A DNA stretch of 64,000 nucleotides from RYN-230 sp963770535 (lineage in GTDB: Bacteria > Actinomycetota > Actinomycetes > Streptosporangiales > Streptosporangiaceae), in contig CAVYPZ010000007.1 of NCBI GenBank assembly GCA_963770535.1, positions 868,001-932,000 of the forward strand. The letters are read 5' to 3'. The position numbers were made by a program, and so were the translations under genes. Below are positions 20,835 to 32,489 of the stretch, one piece after another. The notes beneath the pieces were generated by a model. That model worked only from the letters and a program-made list of their open reading frames with translations. It searched no databases and was not told where the DNA came from. The first letter of the stretch is position 1; each line of letters begins with the position of its first letter.

Positions 20835-21121
20835 GCACCGATCCCGCCGAAGACACACCGTACGAGGTAAGCCTGTCGGGGCAGGCCCGGCGTAACGTCC
20901 GCGAGCACCTGCCCTTGGATGTGGCCACCGCCGCGATGGAGACGATCGAGGGATCGATCGCCGCCAACCCCTACCGTGCGGGCAAGTCGCTGGATGAGCC
21001 GTTCGACGGGTACTACTCGGCCCGCCGCGGAACATACCGGATCGTCTACCGGATCGACGAGGTCAAGCATCTGGTCGAGATCCACTCCATCCGCCACCGC
21101 CGTGACGCCTACCGGGCCTGA
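20831..21121 (+). CDS. RelE/ParE-family toxin
   Basis: A 96-residue RelE-fold protein. VSLSGQARRNVREHLP is the N-terminal helix region, YYSARRGTYRIVYRID the central sheet, and HSIRHRRDAYR the C-terminal basic motif typical of ribosome-dependent RelE mRNA interferases. The ATG overlaps the antitoxin TGA (ATGA), ensuring coupled translation. The pair looks intact and sits next to gene debris at 20.1-20.5 kb, consistent with recent arrival in a variable spot. Confidence 0.9.
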   Translation: MSTDPAEDTPYEVSLSGQARRNVREHLPLDVATAAMETIEGSIAANPYRAGKSLDEPFDGYYSARRGTYRIVYRIDEVKHLVEIHSIRHRRDAYRA

Positions 21122-21314
21122 TGCCAGGCGGTGGGCAATCCGTGCCGCGAACCCGCGAGAAGTGCGGGCGACCGGGGCCACCTGTGTGGTTATCGCTTGC
21201 ACGACGGACTATGCCAACGGGGAGACGTGCGCAGTATGCGCGACTTCCAGGTAGTCGTGTCTTCGTCGGCCGCTCCGGCCGGGTCAGACCGGGGCTGTCG
21301 CCCGAACCCACAGG

Positions 21315-22151
21315 TTAGGGCTTCCCGGCGCCCGGCGCGGGCGCCGGGAACGCCACGACCTGCCCGGAGGGCTGCGCCGTCTCCGGGCCACCGTAGTGCT
21401 GGCCGACGACGAACAGGTGGGGGTCGTCGCCCCGGCTGAGGGCGCAGGCGAAGGCGCCACGGTCCAGGTTGACTGTGGCCAGGACCTCCCCGCCTTCGCG
21501 GACCCGCACGCAGTGCTGGTTGCCCACGTCGGCGTACCAGACAGCACCCTCGGCGTCGATGCAGATGCCGTCTGGATGGTCGCCGGGCGTCTTCGCCCAC
21601 ACCCGCCGGTCGCTGAGGCCGCCGTCCGCGCCGATCTGGAAAGCTGTGAGCTGGTTGGCGTACGACTCAGCGACGATCAGCGTTCTGCCTTCCGGGGTGA
21701 TCGCCATGCCGTTCGGGAACGCGACGTCGCCGGCGACCTGCCGGACATTGCCGTCCGGCGTGACGAGGGCGACGAGGCCTGGTGCGAACTCTCCGCCGGG
21801 GAAGTCGAAGCCGATGCTGTTGACGTAGACGTTCCCACGGTCCGCGGCCACGATGTCGTTCCATGGCCTGGTCGAGGCTCCGGACAGCTCGGCGTGCGTG
21901 ACCAGACTCCCGTCGGGTTCATGGCGCAGCAGTCGCCGCTGGGCAGAGTCAACGATCAGCAGCCGCCCGTCCGGGAGAAAATCGATGCACATCGGGAACG
22001 ATGCGACGTCCACCACGACCTCGTGGCGTCCATCCATGCTGAGCACGATCACCTGGTGCGCGCCCCAATCAGAGAACCAGAGCCGTCCGTCGTGCCAGCG
22101 TGGTGACTCGCCGAAAATGACACCTTCCATCAGGACGTCACCTGTGCCCAC
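21315..22151 (-). CDS. SMP-30/gluconolactonase-like beta-propeller
   Basis: A 278-residue six-bladed propeller of the SMP-30/gluconolaconase/LRE family, calcium-dependent lactone hydrolases in sugar acid metabolism. LMEGVIFGESPRWHDGRLWF holds the conserved metal-binding Glu. WNDIVAADRGNVYVN and DGICIDAEGAVWYADV carry the Asn and Asp ligands expected in the central channel. The GTG at 22151 has GGGGGAGG upstream. The 193 bp between the toxin gene and this stop contain nothing recognised. Confidence 0.88.
   Translation of the reverse strand: MGTGDVLMEGVIFGESPRWHDGRLWFSDWGAHQVIVLSMDGRHEVVVDVASFPMCIDFLPDGRLLIVDSAQRRLLRHEPDGSLVTHAELSGASTRPWNDIVAADRGNVYVNSIGFDFPGGEFAPGLVALVTPDGNVRQVAGDVAFPNGMAITPEGRTLIVAESYANQLTAFQIGADGGLSDRRVWAKTPGDHPDGICIDAEGAVWYADVGNQHCVRVREGGEVLATVNLDRGAFACALSRGDDPHLFVVGQHYGGPETAQPSGQVVAFPAPAPGAGKP
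21322..21350 (-). terminator. 13-bp hairpin at the 3' end of the SMP-30 gene
   Basis: TTCCCGGCGCCCG (21322-21334) pairs perfectly with CGGGCGCCGGGAA (21338-21350) across a GCG loop. It overlaps the last codons, just before the stop at 21315. No U-tract follows. Confidence 0.4.
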
Positions 22152-22205
22152 CTGAGCCTCCCCCTTGCCGTCGCCTGTTAGTCAGACTGCGCCAGGCTCC
22201 GGAAC

Positions 22206-22433
22206 TCATCGCGCCAGAGTCAGCCAGGGCCGCCTGCTGGGGTCGGTGCCGTGATTCCCGGTGCCGCGGCTCCCCTCGCCGTGGTTCCTGGTGCCGTGGT
22301 CGCCGGCCGAGCGTTCGGTGACCGCGACCACGCGGTAAGCGTCGATCATGACGTCCGCCGCCCGGGCCGGGGTCCCGGCACCGTCGAAGTCGAGGCCGTT
22401 GGTGAAGACGGTGCGTGGCCATGGGTGCTCCAT
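22206..22433 (-). pseudogene. Truncated N-terminus of an amidohydrolase
   Basis: A 75-residue open frame whose first 40 residues (RTVFTNGLDFDGAGTPARAA, then VMIDAYRVVAV) are the N-terminal beta-sandwich of imidazolonepropionase-like amidohydrolases. It then runs into a low-complexity GTRNHGEGSRGTGNHGT stretch from tandem DNA repeats and stops. The metal-binding barrel is absent, so it is probably a remnant. A complete, different amidohydrolase starts 109 bp away on the other strand. Confidence 0.5.
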
Positions 22434-22541
22434 GGGTTTCCATCAGACGAGAACGGCTTTCTGTCTCGGCTGTTTCCCGTGTGTCTGGCCCGCGTGACCC
22501 CTGAGTGCCAACCGGTCCGGCGCACCGGGTAAACCAGACGG

Positions 22542-23396
22542 GTGCCCAGTGATGTACACCGTGACGTTCCCCGCGGCGTGGTTGACGCGCATGTCCACCT
22601 GCTTCCGTCCCGGCTGCAGGCCGCGATCCGCGGGTTCTTCGACCGCTACGGGATCGACAGCGGCCGCTTCGCCTACCCCGCGGACCACGGGGACGTGTGC
22701 GACCGGCTCGCCGCTGAGGGGGTCAGCGAGGTCTGGTCGCTGCCCTACGCGCGCCGCCCCGGCTCGGCCGCCGACCTGAACAAGTCCATGGCCGGCCTGG
22801 TCGCCGCGCGGCGTGGCGGCCCGGTGCGGGTGACCGGCGGCTGCACAGTCCACCCCGGCGACGACCAGCCGCTTGCGATCGTGCGCAGCGCGGTCGAGAA
22901 CCTGGGGCTGCGGGTGCTGAAGCTGCACTGCTCGGTGGGTGACTTCACCCCCGACGACCCGCGCCTGGACCCCGTCTGGGAATACTCGGCGGAGGTGGCC
23001 CTGCCGGTCGTGCTGCACGCCGGCCACGCGGCCGACGGGCACACCGATGACGCCGAACTGCAGCCCGTGGCCGCGGTGGCGCGCCGTCACCCCGGGGCCC
23101 GGCTCATCATCGCGCACTGCGGCCACACGGCGTCGCGGGCCGCGCTGCGGCTGGTCGCTGCGCACGAGCACGTGTACGCCGACCTCACCCCCGTGATCCA
23201 CCATCCGGTCCGGCCGCCGGCCGCGGAGCTGGCCGCGCTGGCGGGCAAGATCCTTTTCGGCTCGGACGCGCCCAACACCGGGCTGACCGTGACCCAGCTG
23301 CTGGACGGCCTGGTCACGCCGGGCCTGCCGGAGGCAGCCTGGGAGGCGCTGACCGGGGGCGCCGCCAGGCGCCTGATCAGCGAGGTCCGGGCGTGA
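22542..23396 (+). CDS. Amidohydrolase family 2 (TIM-barrel metal hydrolase)
   Basis: A 284-residue member of the amidohydrolase_2/ACMSD-like group. VDAHVHLLPS gives the first HxH metal ligands. VLKLHCSVGDFTP and PVVLHAGHAADGH, IIAHCGH and LFGSDAPNTG provide the later His and Asp ligands. Such enzymes hydrolyse or decarboxylate cyclic or aromatic acids. The GTG start precedes PSDVHRDVPRGVVDAHVH, with only a weak ribosome-binding site. It ends 8 bp before the convergent arginase-family gene. The substrate is unknown. Confidence 0.85.
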   Translation: MPSDVHRDVPRGVVDAHVHLLPSRLQAAIRGFFDRYGIDSGRFAYPADHGDVCDRLAAEGVSEVWSLPYARRPGSAADLNKSMAGLVAARRGGPVRVTGGCTVHPGDDQPLAIVRSAVENLGLRVLKLHCSVGDFTPDDPRLDPVWEYSAEVALPVVLHAGHAADGHTDDAELQPVAAVARRHPGARLIIAHCGHTASRAALRLVAAHEHVYADLTPVIHHPVRPPAAELAALAGKILFGSDAPNTGLTVTQLLDGLVTPGLPEAAWEALTGGAARRLISEVRA

Positions 23397-23403
23397 GGGC
23401 GGG

Positions 23404-24297
23404 TTAGCTGCCCAGGATCTCGGCGATATCCGCGGCCAGGCGGGCGGTGAGCCGCCCATCCGGGTCGCGGTGCGGGTTGACCTCGGTGATGACCAGCCCG
23501 CCGAACGCCTCGTGCCGGCAGAACACCCGCAGGCAGGCCAGCGCGTCCGCATAACCCAGGCCCTGGTTGAAGTGCGGGAAGTCAGCCAGCGGGAACTCGG
23601 TCGAGTTGATCACGTCCACGTCGAAGTGGACCAGCACCGGCCGGGACCGGGCGGCCAGCGCGGACATGGCCTCGGCGGCGCGGGCAGGGGGGTCATCCAT
23701 GCCGGTGGCCGGGTACTGGGTGACCTTCTGCCCGGCCAGCCAGGCCCGGGCCGTCTCGGGTGCCTCCGCGAAGTCATAGCCGAACGCGACGATCCGCTCG
23801 CCCGGCATCAGCGGGTACCGCGGCCCGATCCGGGCCAGTTCCGGGGTGCCGGAGCCCAGCAGGTGGGCCAGGCCCATGGTGTCGAGGATCCCGGAGGTCG
23901 TGGTCTGCGGGGTGGACACGTCGATGTCCCCGTCGAAGTACATCAGGCCAGCGTCGGGGTGATGTTCCAGGAAGCCGGCCAGCACGCCCAGGGTGATCGT
24001 GCAGTCCCCGCCGAGGATCAGCGGGATAACGGCCCCGTCACCCAGGGCCGCGACCCGGGCAGCCACCTCCCGGGCGACCTCGGTGACCAGGCCCAGGTTC
24101 TGCTGGCGGGGGTGGTCCGGGTCGGTACGGAACGGGACGCGGGGCAGGTCGCCGTGGTCGCCCACGGCCACCCCCCGGGCCGCCAGCCCGGTGAGCAGGC
24201 CCGCGTCCCGCAGCCAGGCGGGCGCGTCTTCCTGGCCGGGACCGTGCGTCCCGGCGGCCGAGGGGACCCCGATCAGCTCGATGCCGTGCATGGGCAC
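23404..24297 (-). CDS. Arginase/ureohydrolase-fold protein with altered metal site
   Basis: A 297-residue protein of the arginase fold. The three signature loops are recognisable but changed: ILGGDCT (normally GGDH), YFDGDIDV (normally DAHxD) and VHFDVDVINS (normally SxDxDxxDP). So two of six canonical Mn ligands, both His, are Cys and Asp, while the remaining Asp ligands are kept. ITEVNPHRDPDG near the end keeps the usual Glu. It may use another metal or chemistry, or have lost ureohydrolase activity. Start is GTG 24297 or ATG 24291. It follows lon but is separated from it by a terminator. Confidence 0.8.
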   Translation of the reverse strand: MPMHGIELIGVPSAAGTHGPGQEDAPAWLRDAGLLTGLAARGVAVGDHGDLPRVPFRTDPDHPRQQNLGLVTEVAREVAARVAALGDGAVIPLILGGDCTITLGVLAGFLEHHPDAGLMYFDGDIDVSTPQTTTSGILDTMGLAHLLGSGTPELARIGPRYPLMPGERIVAFGYDFAEAPETARAWLAGQKVTQYPATGMDDPPARAAEAMSALAARSRPVLVHFDVDVINSTEFPLADFPHFNQGLGYADALACLRVFCRHEAFGGLVITEVNPHRDPDGRLTARLAADIAEILGS

Positions 24298-24324
24298 CGA
24301 GCGTACCGGGGCCCGGCATGAGAA

Positions 24325-24356
24325 AACCGGCCGTCCCCTTCCGGGGACGGCCGGTT
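24325..24356 (-). terminator. Intrinsic terminator after lon
   Basis: AACCGGCCGTCCCC (24325-24338) pairs perfectly over 14 bp with 24343-24356 across a 4-base loop. Read on the minus strand it is followed by TTTTC, giving a classical terminator 19 bp beyond the lon stop. Confidence 0.85.
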
Positions 24357-24374
24357 CCGGCAGCGCCGCGTGGA

Positions 24375-26765
24375 TCAGGCCGCGGCGGCCGCCTGCTGGT
24401 GGGCCCGGGCGCTGTTTCCCGGCTCGAGGGCCAGGTCGAGCACCTCGCGGACGTCGCTCACGGGGTGCACCGTGAGCTGCTCCCGGACGTTCTCCGGCAC
24501 ATCCTCCAGGTCCGGCTCGTTGCGCTTGGGGATCAGCACCGTGGTGATGCCGGCCCGGTGCGCGGCGAGCAGCTTCTGCTTCACCCCGCCGATCGGCAGG
24601 ACCCGCCCGGTCAGCGAGACCTCGCCGGTCATCGCCACGTCGGAGCGGACCAGCCGCCCGGACAGCAGGGACGCCAGCGCGGTGGTCATCGTGACCCCGG
24701 CGCTGGGCCCGTCCTTGGGCACCGCGCCCGCGGGCACGTGCACGTGCACGCCCCGGTCCTTCAGGTCGCCGACCGGCAGTTCCAGCTCGGCGCCGTGCGA
24801 GCGCAGGTAGGACAGCGCGATCTGGGCCGACTCCTTCATCACGTCACCGAGCTGGCCGGTGAGCGTGACACCGGTCGTGCCGGTCTCCGGGTCGGCCAGT
24901 GACGCCTCGATGAACAGGACGTCGCCGCCGGTGCCGGTGACCGCCAGTCCCGTGGCCACACCGGGCACCGCGGTCCGCTCCGCCGAGTCCGGCGTGTGCC
25001 GGGGGTGACCCAGGTAGCCGTGCAGGTCGGACTCGTCCACGGTCACGGGCAGCGTCGCGGTGCCGCCCGCCACCTGCGCGGTGATCTTCCGCAGCACGCG
25101 GGCGATGGTCCGCTCCAGGGACCGGACCCCCGCCTCACGGGTGTACTCGCCGGCCATCTTGTGCAGCGCGGCGGCGGTGAACGTCACGTCGGGCTCCTCC
25201 AGGCCGGCCCGCTCCAGCTGCCGCGGCAGCAGGTGGCCCTGGGCGATCGTGACCTTCTCGGCCTCGGTGTAGCCGTCCAGCTGGATCAGCTCCATCCGGT
25301 CCAGCAGCGGTCCGGGGATCTGCTCCAGCACGTTGGCCGTGGCGATGAACAGCACGTCCGACAGGTCGAGCTCGACCTCCAGGTAGTGGTCGCGGAACGT
25401 GTGGTTCTGCGCCGGGTCCAGGACTTCCAGCAGCGCCGCGGTGGGGTCGCCGCGGTAGTCCGCGCCGAGCTTGTCCACCTCGTCCAGCAGGATGACCGGG
25501 TTCATCGAGCCCGACTCCCGGACGGCCCGCACGATCCGGCCCGGCAGCGCGCCCACGTAGGTACGCCGGTGACCGCGGATCTCCGCCTCGTCCCGGACGC
25601 CACCCAGCGCGACCCGGGCGAACTTGCGGCCCATGGCGCGGGCCACCGACTCGCCGAGCGAGGTCTTGCCGACCCCGGGCGGCCCGGCCAGGGCCAGCAC
25701 CGCGCCGCTGCGCCGCCCGCCGACGAGGGTCAGGCCCTTGTCGGACCGGCGCTTGCGCACGGCCAGGTACTCGATGATCCGGTCCTTGACGTCATCCAGG
25801 CCGGCGTGATCCGCGTCGAGGATCGCCCGCGCGCCGCCGATGTCGTAGGCGTCGTCCGTGCGCTCGTTCCACGGGATCTCCAGCACCGTGTCCAGCCAGG
25901 TCCGGATCCAGCTGCCCTCCGGCGACTGGTCCGAGGCGCGCTCCAGCTTGGCCGCTTCCTTCATCGCGGCCTCGTGCACCTTCTGCGGCAGCGCGGCCGC
26001 CTCGATGCGGGCCTGGTAGTCCTCTTCCTCGGTGCCCGGCTCGCCGTCCAGCCCGGCCAGTTCCTTGCGGATCGCGGCCAGCTGCTGGCGGAGCAGGAAC
26101 TCGCGCTGCTGCTTCTCCATGCCCTCGCGGACGTCGTTCTGGATAGTCTCCGCGACGTCCAGCTCGGCCAGCTGGTCCCGGGCCCACCCGGTCAGCAGCT
26201 CAAGCCGCTGCTCGGGGTCGATGGTCTCCAGCAGCTGCTTGCGCTGCTCCATGGACAGGTAGCCCGCGTACCCGGCGCTGTCAGCCAGGGCCGACGGGTC
26301 GGTGATCCGCTGCAGCACATCGACGACCTGCCACGCGCCCCGCTTCTGCAGGATGGTGGCGGCCAGCCCGCGGTACTCGCGGGCCAGTTCCTGGGCGCGC
26401 GCGCTGGCGGGCGGCTCGTCCACGACGGTGCCCTCGACCCACAGGGCCGCGCCGGGTCCGGTCGTGCCGACCCCGATCCGCACCCGGGACAGGCCGCGGA
26501 TGACCGCGGCGGGCTCGCCGCTGGGCAGCCGCCCGGTCTGCTCGACCGCGCCGAGCGTGCCCAGCGCGGAGTACTTGCCCTCGAGCCGGGGGACGAGCAG
26601 GACGTGCGGGGTGGCGTCAGCGGCGCCCGGCACCGAGGCGGTCATCTGCGCGGCGCTGATCGCGGCGCGCGCTTCCGCGGCGGAGGTGTCAAGCGGCACC
26701 ACCATGGTCGGCAGCACCACTGAGTCGTCCAGCGGCAGCACCGGCAGGGCGAGTGTTTCGCTCAT
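24375..26765 (-). CDS. lon: ATP-dependent Lon protease
   Basis: A 796-residue LonA, close to the usual 780-810. The N-terminal substrate-binding domain starts LALPVLPLDDSVVLPTMVV. Walker A GPPGVGKT is near residue 360 and Walker B VILLDEVDKLG follows. The protease domain has the catalytic Ser in PKDGPSAGVTM near residue 688 and Lys in GGVKQKLLAAHRAG near 730. It degrades misfolded and regulatory proteins in the cytosol. It is a single gene with its own terminator. A ClgR-like palindrome lies about 100 bp upstream; ClgR controls lon and clp genes in other actinobacteria. Confidence 0.97.
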   Translation of the reverse strand: MSETLALPVLPLDDSVVLPTMVVPLDTSAAEARAAISAAQMTASVPGAADATPHVLLVPRLEGKYSALGTLGAVEQTGRLPSGEPAAVIRGLSRVRIGVGTTGPGAALWVEGTVVDEPPASARAQELAREYRGLAATILQKRGAWQVVDVLQRITDPSALADSAGYAGYLSMEQRKQLLETIDPEQRLELLTGWARDQLAELDVAETIQNDVREGMEKQQREFLLRQQLAAIRKELAGLDGEPGTEEEDYQARIEAAALPQKVHEAAMKEAAKLERASDQSPEGSWIRTWLDTVLEIPWNERTDDAYDIGGARAILDADHAGLDDVKDRIIEYLAVRKRRSDKGLTLVGGRRSGAVLALAGPPGVGKTSLGESVARAMGRKFARVALGGVRDEAEIRGHRRTYVGALPGRIVRAVRESGSMNPVILLDEVDKLGADYRGDPTAALLEVLDPAQNHTFRDHYLEVELDLSDVLFIATANVLEQIPGPLLDRMELIQLDGYTEAEKVTIAQGHLLPRQLERAGLEEPDVTFTAAALHKMAGEYTREAGVRSLERTIARVLRKITAQVAGGTATLPVTVDESDLHGYLGHPRHTPDSAERTAVPGVATGLAVTGTGGDVLFIEASLADPETGTTGVTLTGQLGDVMKESAQIALSYLRSHGAELELPVGDLKDRGVHVHVPAGAVPKDGPSAGVTMTTALASLLSGRLVRSDVAMTGEVSLTGRVLPIGGVKQKLLAAHRAGITTVLIPKRNEPDLEDVPENVREQLTVHPVSDVREVLDLALEPGNSARAHQQAAAAA

Positions 26766-26862
26766 TGCTCACTTCCTGAGAATTCAGCTTGTGGTTTACG
26801 CTTTAACGCGGGGCGGCCGGGTTTGTTTCCGGGAACCGTTCCGCCGTCAGCGGACTCTATTT

Positions 26863-26873
26863 CGCTCTCGGCG
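26863..26873. promoter_or_regulatory. ClgR-like site upstream of lon
   Basis: CGCTCTCGGCG (CGC-N5-GCG), preceded by TATTT and followed by GAC, resembles the ClgR consensus. A second CGC-N6-GCG (26799-26810) lies nearer the gene. Short motifs like this occur by chance in high-GC DNA. Confidence 0.35.
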
Positions 26874-27008
26874 GACATAACTATGGCCGGGGAAAGCGGA
26901 CGCCGATTGGCGGGAAACCCTGCCCATGCGCGCGGATGTCATTAACGGGGCGGCCCGTATCAGCTGCCGGGCCCGCCTTGCTCCGCAGGCGCAACCGTGA
27001 CAACCGGG

Positions 27009-27033
27009 AAGCCCCCCGGGGTATTCCCGGGGC

Positions 27034-27035
<2 letters not shown>
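27009..27035 (-). terminator. Hairpin at the 3' end of uvrA
   Basis: AGCCCC with CCGGGG on one side and CCCGGGGCT on the other form a roughly 9-bp stem with a small bulge, abutting the uvrA stop codon. There is no clear U-tract. Confidence 0.35.
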
Positions 27036-29919
<2,884 letters not shown>

Positions 29920-30138
29920 AGATGTCAGTACTCCGGTAGTGGTGATTAGCTTTTCGTCAACAATCTCCGGGCCCGGCTGATTCCGCAGGCCCGGTGCCCC
30001 GCGGGCCCGGTGCGCCGGCAGGGCCGGTGCCCCGCAGGCCTGGTGCCCCGCAGGCCCGGTGCCCCCGGGGTTCCTGCCCTGGCGCACCGGCGTAACGTGA
30101 TGATCGACAGCGTTGCGCCGTACTCACCGGAGGAGCCA

Positions 30139-30450
30139 GTGACCGAGCTGCCTGACCCGCCGCCAGCCGAGCCGTCGGCCTTCCACAGGGAACGCCGCGA
30201 GCACGGGGGCGTGTCCGCGCGCCCCGACGACGACCGGCTGGCCGAGCTGACCGAGGAAGAGCGGGTCGACCTGGGCCTTGACCCGTACGATCCGGATGAG
30301 GTGCCGCCGGCCACCGACGATCCGGTGCCGACGGACATCACCGAGTCCGAGCAGTACGAGGAGGAGCGGGACGAGATCGAGCGGGAGGAGGCCGAGGGGG
30401 AACTGAAGCCGAAAACGGATCCGTTCCCGCCGACGCGCTACGACAAGTAA
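30139..30450 (+). CDS. Small acidic hypothetical protein
   Basis: A 103-residue protein, strongly acidic and proline-rich, predicted disordered. LAELTEEERVDLGLDPYDPD and the charged run EQYEEERDEIEREE are its only recognisable features. The GTG at 30139 with GGAGGAG 5 bases upstream is preferred over an ATG at 30103. It is divergent from uvrA. Similar short acidic proteins are widespread in actinobacteria, and no function is known to me. Confidence 0.65.
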   Translation: MTELPDPPPAEPSAFHRERREHGGVSARPDDDRLAELTEEERVDLGLDPYDPDEVPPATDDPVPTDITESEQYEEERDEIEREEAEGELKPKTDPFPPTRYDK

Positions 30451-30501
30451 GGCGGTACGGGCCGCACGAGGCGTCCCGCCTCGCCAGCGCCCGGTCCAGC
30501 C

Positions 30502-31443
30502 TCAGACTTCCCATTCCAGGGCCAGGTCGTCGTCCACGATCAGGATTACCTTGCCCTGCGTGTGGCCTTCCTCGACCCGCCGCTGGGCCTCGGCCGCGTC
30601 CTCGTAGAAGTACCTGGCCTCGACGCTGACCGCGAGCAGCCCGTCGTCGAACCACGGGGCCATCCGGATCAGGCGGCTGCCGCTGGGCTGCCCGTCGTAC
30701 ACCCGCCAGTTGACGCGGGGCGTGTCCGGCAGGTCAGCGTGCACCGGGGTGGCGATCGCCGCCCCGTCCCGGGCGGCGCGGGCCGCGCCCTCGAGGGTCT
30801 GGCCCGCGCAGGCCAGGACGCGCTGGGCCCCGCCGTCCATCACGTCCCGGACCCGGTCCGGCCAGTCCGGCCGGGTGTGGTCGATGACCACGGCCGCGCC
30901 CGCGTGATGCACGAACTCGTGATGGCGCGGGCTGGCCGTGGCCACGATCCTGGCCCCGAGGTTGCGGGCGATCTGCACCGCGAAGTGCCCGAGGCCGCCC
31001 GCGGCGGCCGTGATAAGTACCTCGTCGCCGCGGTCCAGGGACAGCACGTCGGTCAGGCCCTGATGTGCGGTGAGCGCGTCGATGGGAGTGCCGGCCGCGT
31101 CCGTGACCGGCAGGCCCGCCGGGATGGGGGCGAGCTGCTCGACCGGGCAGCACACGTACTGCGCGTAACAGCCGGCCAGGCCGGGATACCCGTAGACCGG
31201 CGCACCCTCGCCGAGGCCCGCGTCCTCGCCGCTGTCCCCCTCGACGACCCCGGCGAACTCCCCGCCAGGGATGTACGGCATCGGGCCCGCCCAGCCGCCG
31301 CGGCGCATGGACACATCCCAGGGGCCCACGCCCGCCGCGAGGACCCGCACGAGCACCTCGCCCGGTCCCGCCTTCGGTACCGGGACGTCGCCGGGCTTGA
31401 GGACCTCCGGCCCGCCGAACTCGCTGACGGTGATCGCCCGCAT
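30502..31443 (-). CDS. NADP-dependent quinone-type oxidoreductase (MDR family)
   Basis: A 313-residue zinc-free medium-chain dehydrogenase/reductase. MRAITVSEFGGPEVL is the usual start. IPGGEFAGVVE belongs to the catalytic domain, and LITAAAGGLGHFAVQIARNL is the AxxGxxG NADP-binding loop. Such enzymes reduce quinones, enones or alkenals with NADPH. ATG 31443 has GGGGAGGC upstream. No zinc-ligand cysteine cluster is present. Confidence 0.9.
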   Translation of the reverse strand: MRAITVSEFGGPEVLKPGDVPVPKAGPGEVLVRVLAAGVGPWDVSMRRGGWAGPMPYIPGGEFAGVVEGDSGEDAGLGEGAPVYGYPGLAGCYAQYVCCPVEQLAPIPAGLPVTDAAGTPIDALTAHQGLTDVLSLDRGDEVLITAAAGGLGHFAVQIARNLGARIVATASPRHHEFVHHAGAAVVIDHTRPDWPDRVRDVMDGGAQRVLACAGQTLEGAARAARDGAAIATPVHADLPDTPRVNWRVYDGQPSGSRLIRMAPWFDDGLLAVSVEARYFYEDAAEAQRRVEEGHTQGKVILIVDDDLALEWEV

Positions 31444-31566
31444 CGCCGCCTCCCCTGCCGGCCGACCGCTGATCCCTGGCCCCTCCACAGTACGTCGGCG
31501 GATTTGCGCCGCCCGGCCGGCGCCCGGCCGGGCGGCCCGGCGAGGTCCCCACGGCCCCGGACAGTT

Positions 31567-32315
31567 TTAGTTAGAAAAGTCCTGGGTCATCCACACGGTC
31601 CCGGAGCTGTCGCGGTACACGGCGATGCCCACCTGGGTGAACGCGGAGCTGAGGATGTTGCGCCGGTGGCCATCGTCAGGCGGCTTCTCGGCCAGCATGC
31701 TCTGGGTCAGCCCGGCCGCCATCTGGGCGATCGCTGCCCCCGTGTCCGGCACCGGGCCACCCTCGCCGATGTTCTCCCCGGCCGCCGTCCAGGCCACCCC
31801 GGCCGCGGTCTCCCGGGTGCCGAGGTCGGGCTCACCCGGGCACTGGTGCGACAGGCCGCAGCCCCCCGCCATCAGCGCGTTGTGCCGCCCCGCGCTGGTG
31901 TCCAGGCCGGCGCTGACGGTGTAGGCGGGCAGCCCGGCCTGGGCGCGGGCCTGGTTGATCAGGGCCAGCACCTGCCCGGCGGCGGTGGGCGAGGCCGGCC
32001 GGTGGCGCGCTGGTGGGCGCCGGGGCGGACGGGGCGGGGGACGCGGACGCGGGCATGGTGGTGGCGGCCCTGGTGGGTGCCGCCCCGCGGTGGCGCCTGG
32101 CCCGGGGGGACTGTGATGCGGCGGGACGGCCTGGCGCTCGGTGACACCGGCGCGGGCGGCGCGCTGACGGCCAGTGGCTGCGCGGCGGCCTTGTCGGCCA
32201 TCTCACCGGCGCGCCCGGGCAGCCGGACGACCAGGACGATGGCCCCGGCCACCGCGAGCAGGGTCACGAGCACGCTGACGGCGAGTGACGAGCCACGGGA
32301 TCCGCGGGCGGTCAT
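31567..32315 (-). CDS. Membrane-anchored or secreted CAP/SCP domain protein (two frame breaks)
   Basis: About 248 residues when corrected. The N-terminus has a basic head and one hydrophobic segment (LAVSVLVTLLAVAGAIVLVV), so the rest is outside the membrane. A Pro/Ala/Ser/Thr linker follows (ATTMPASASPAPSAPAPTSA in a second frame). The C-terminal CAP domain runs from VLALINQARAQAGLPAYTV, through HNALMAGGCGLSH and TAAGENIGEG, to HRRNILSSAFTQVGIAVY. Two +1 changes, near 32085 and 32010, split the linker from both ends. The YkwD-like CAP domain is secreted in many bacteria, and its activity is unsettled. Confidence 0.8.
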
Positions 32316-32489
32316 CGCGCCACCTCCATCAGCGGATCATGCTAGCGATCCCCGCTGCCCGAATTGCGTAAATTGACGTGTACCGGGAGCGGTGCCCGCA
32401 GCATCACGTATTCTCCCTGGTCAGCCACGTGAAGCGGCGAGCACGGAAAGGCGCACGATCATCCGCAACGAAGACTGCACGCGTCCGGA

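Noticed and set aside
24996..26723. 575-codon plus-strand frame opposite lon
   Set aside because: Shadow of the lon gene; no domain and unnatural composition.
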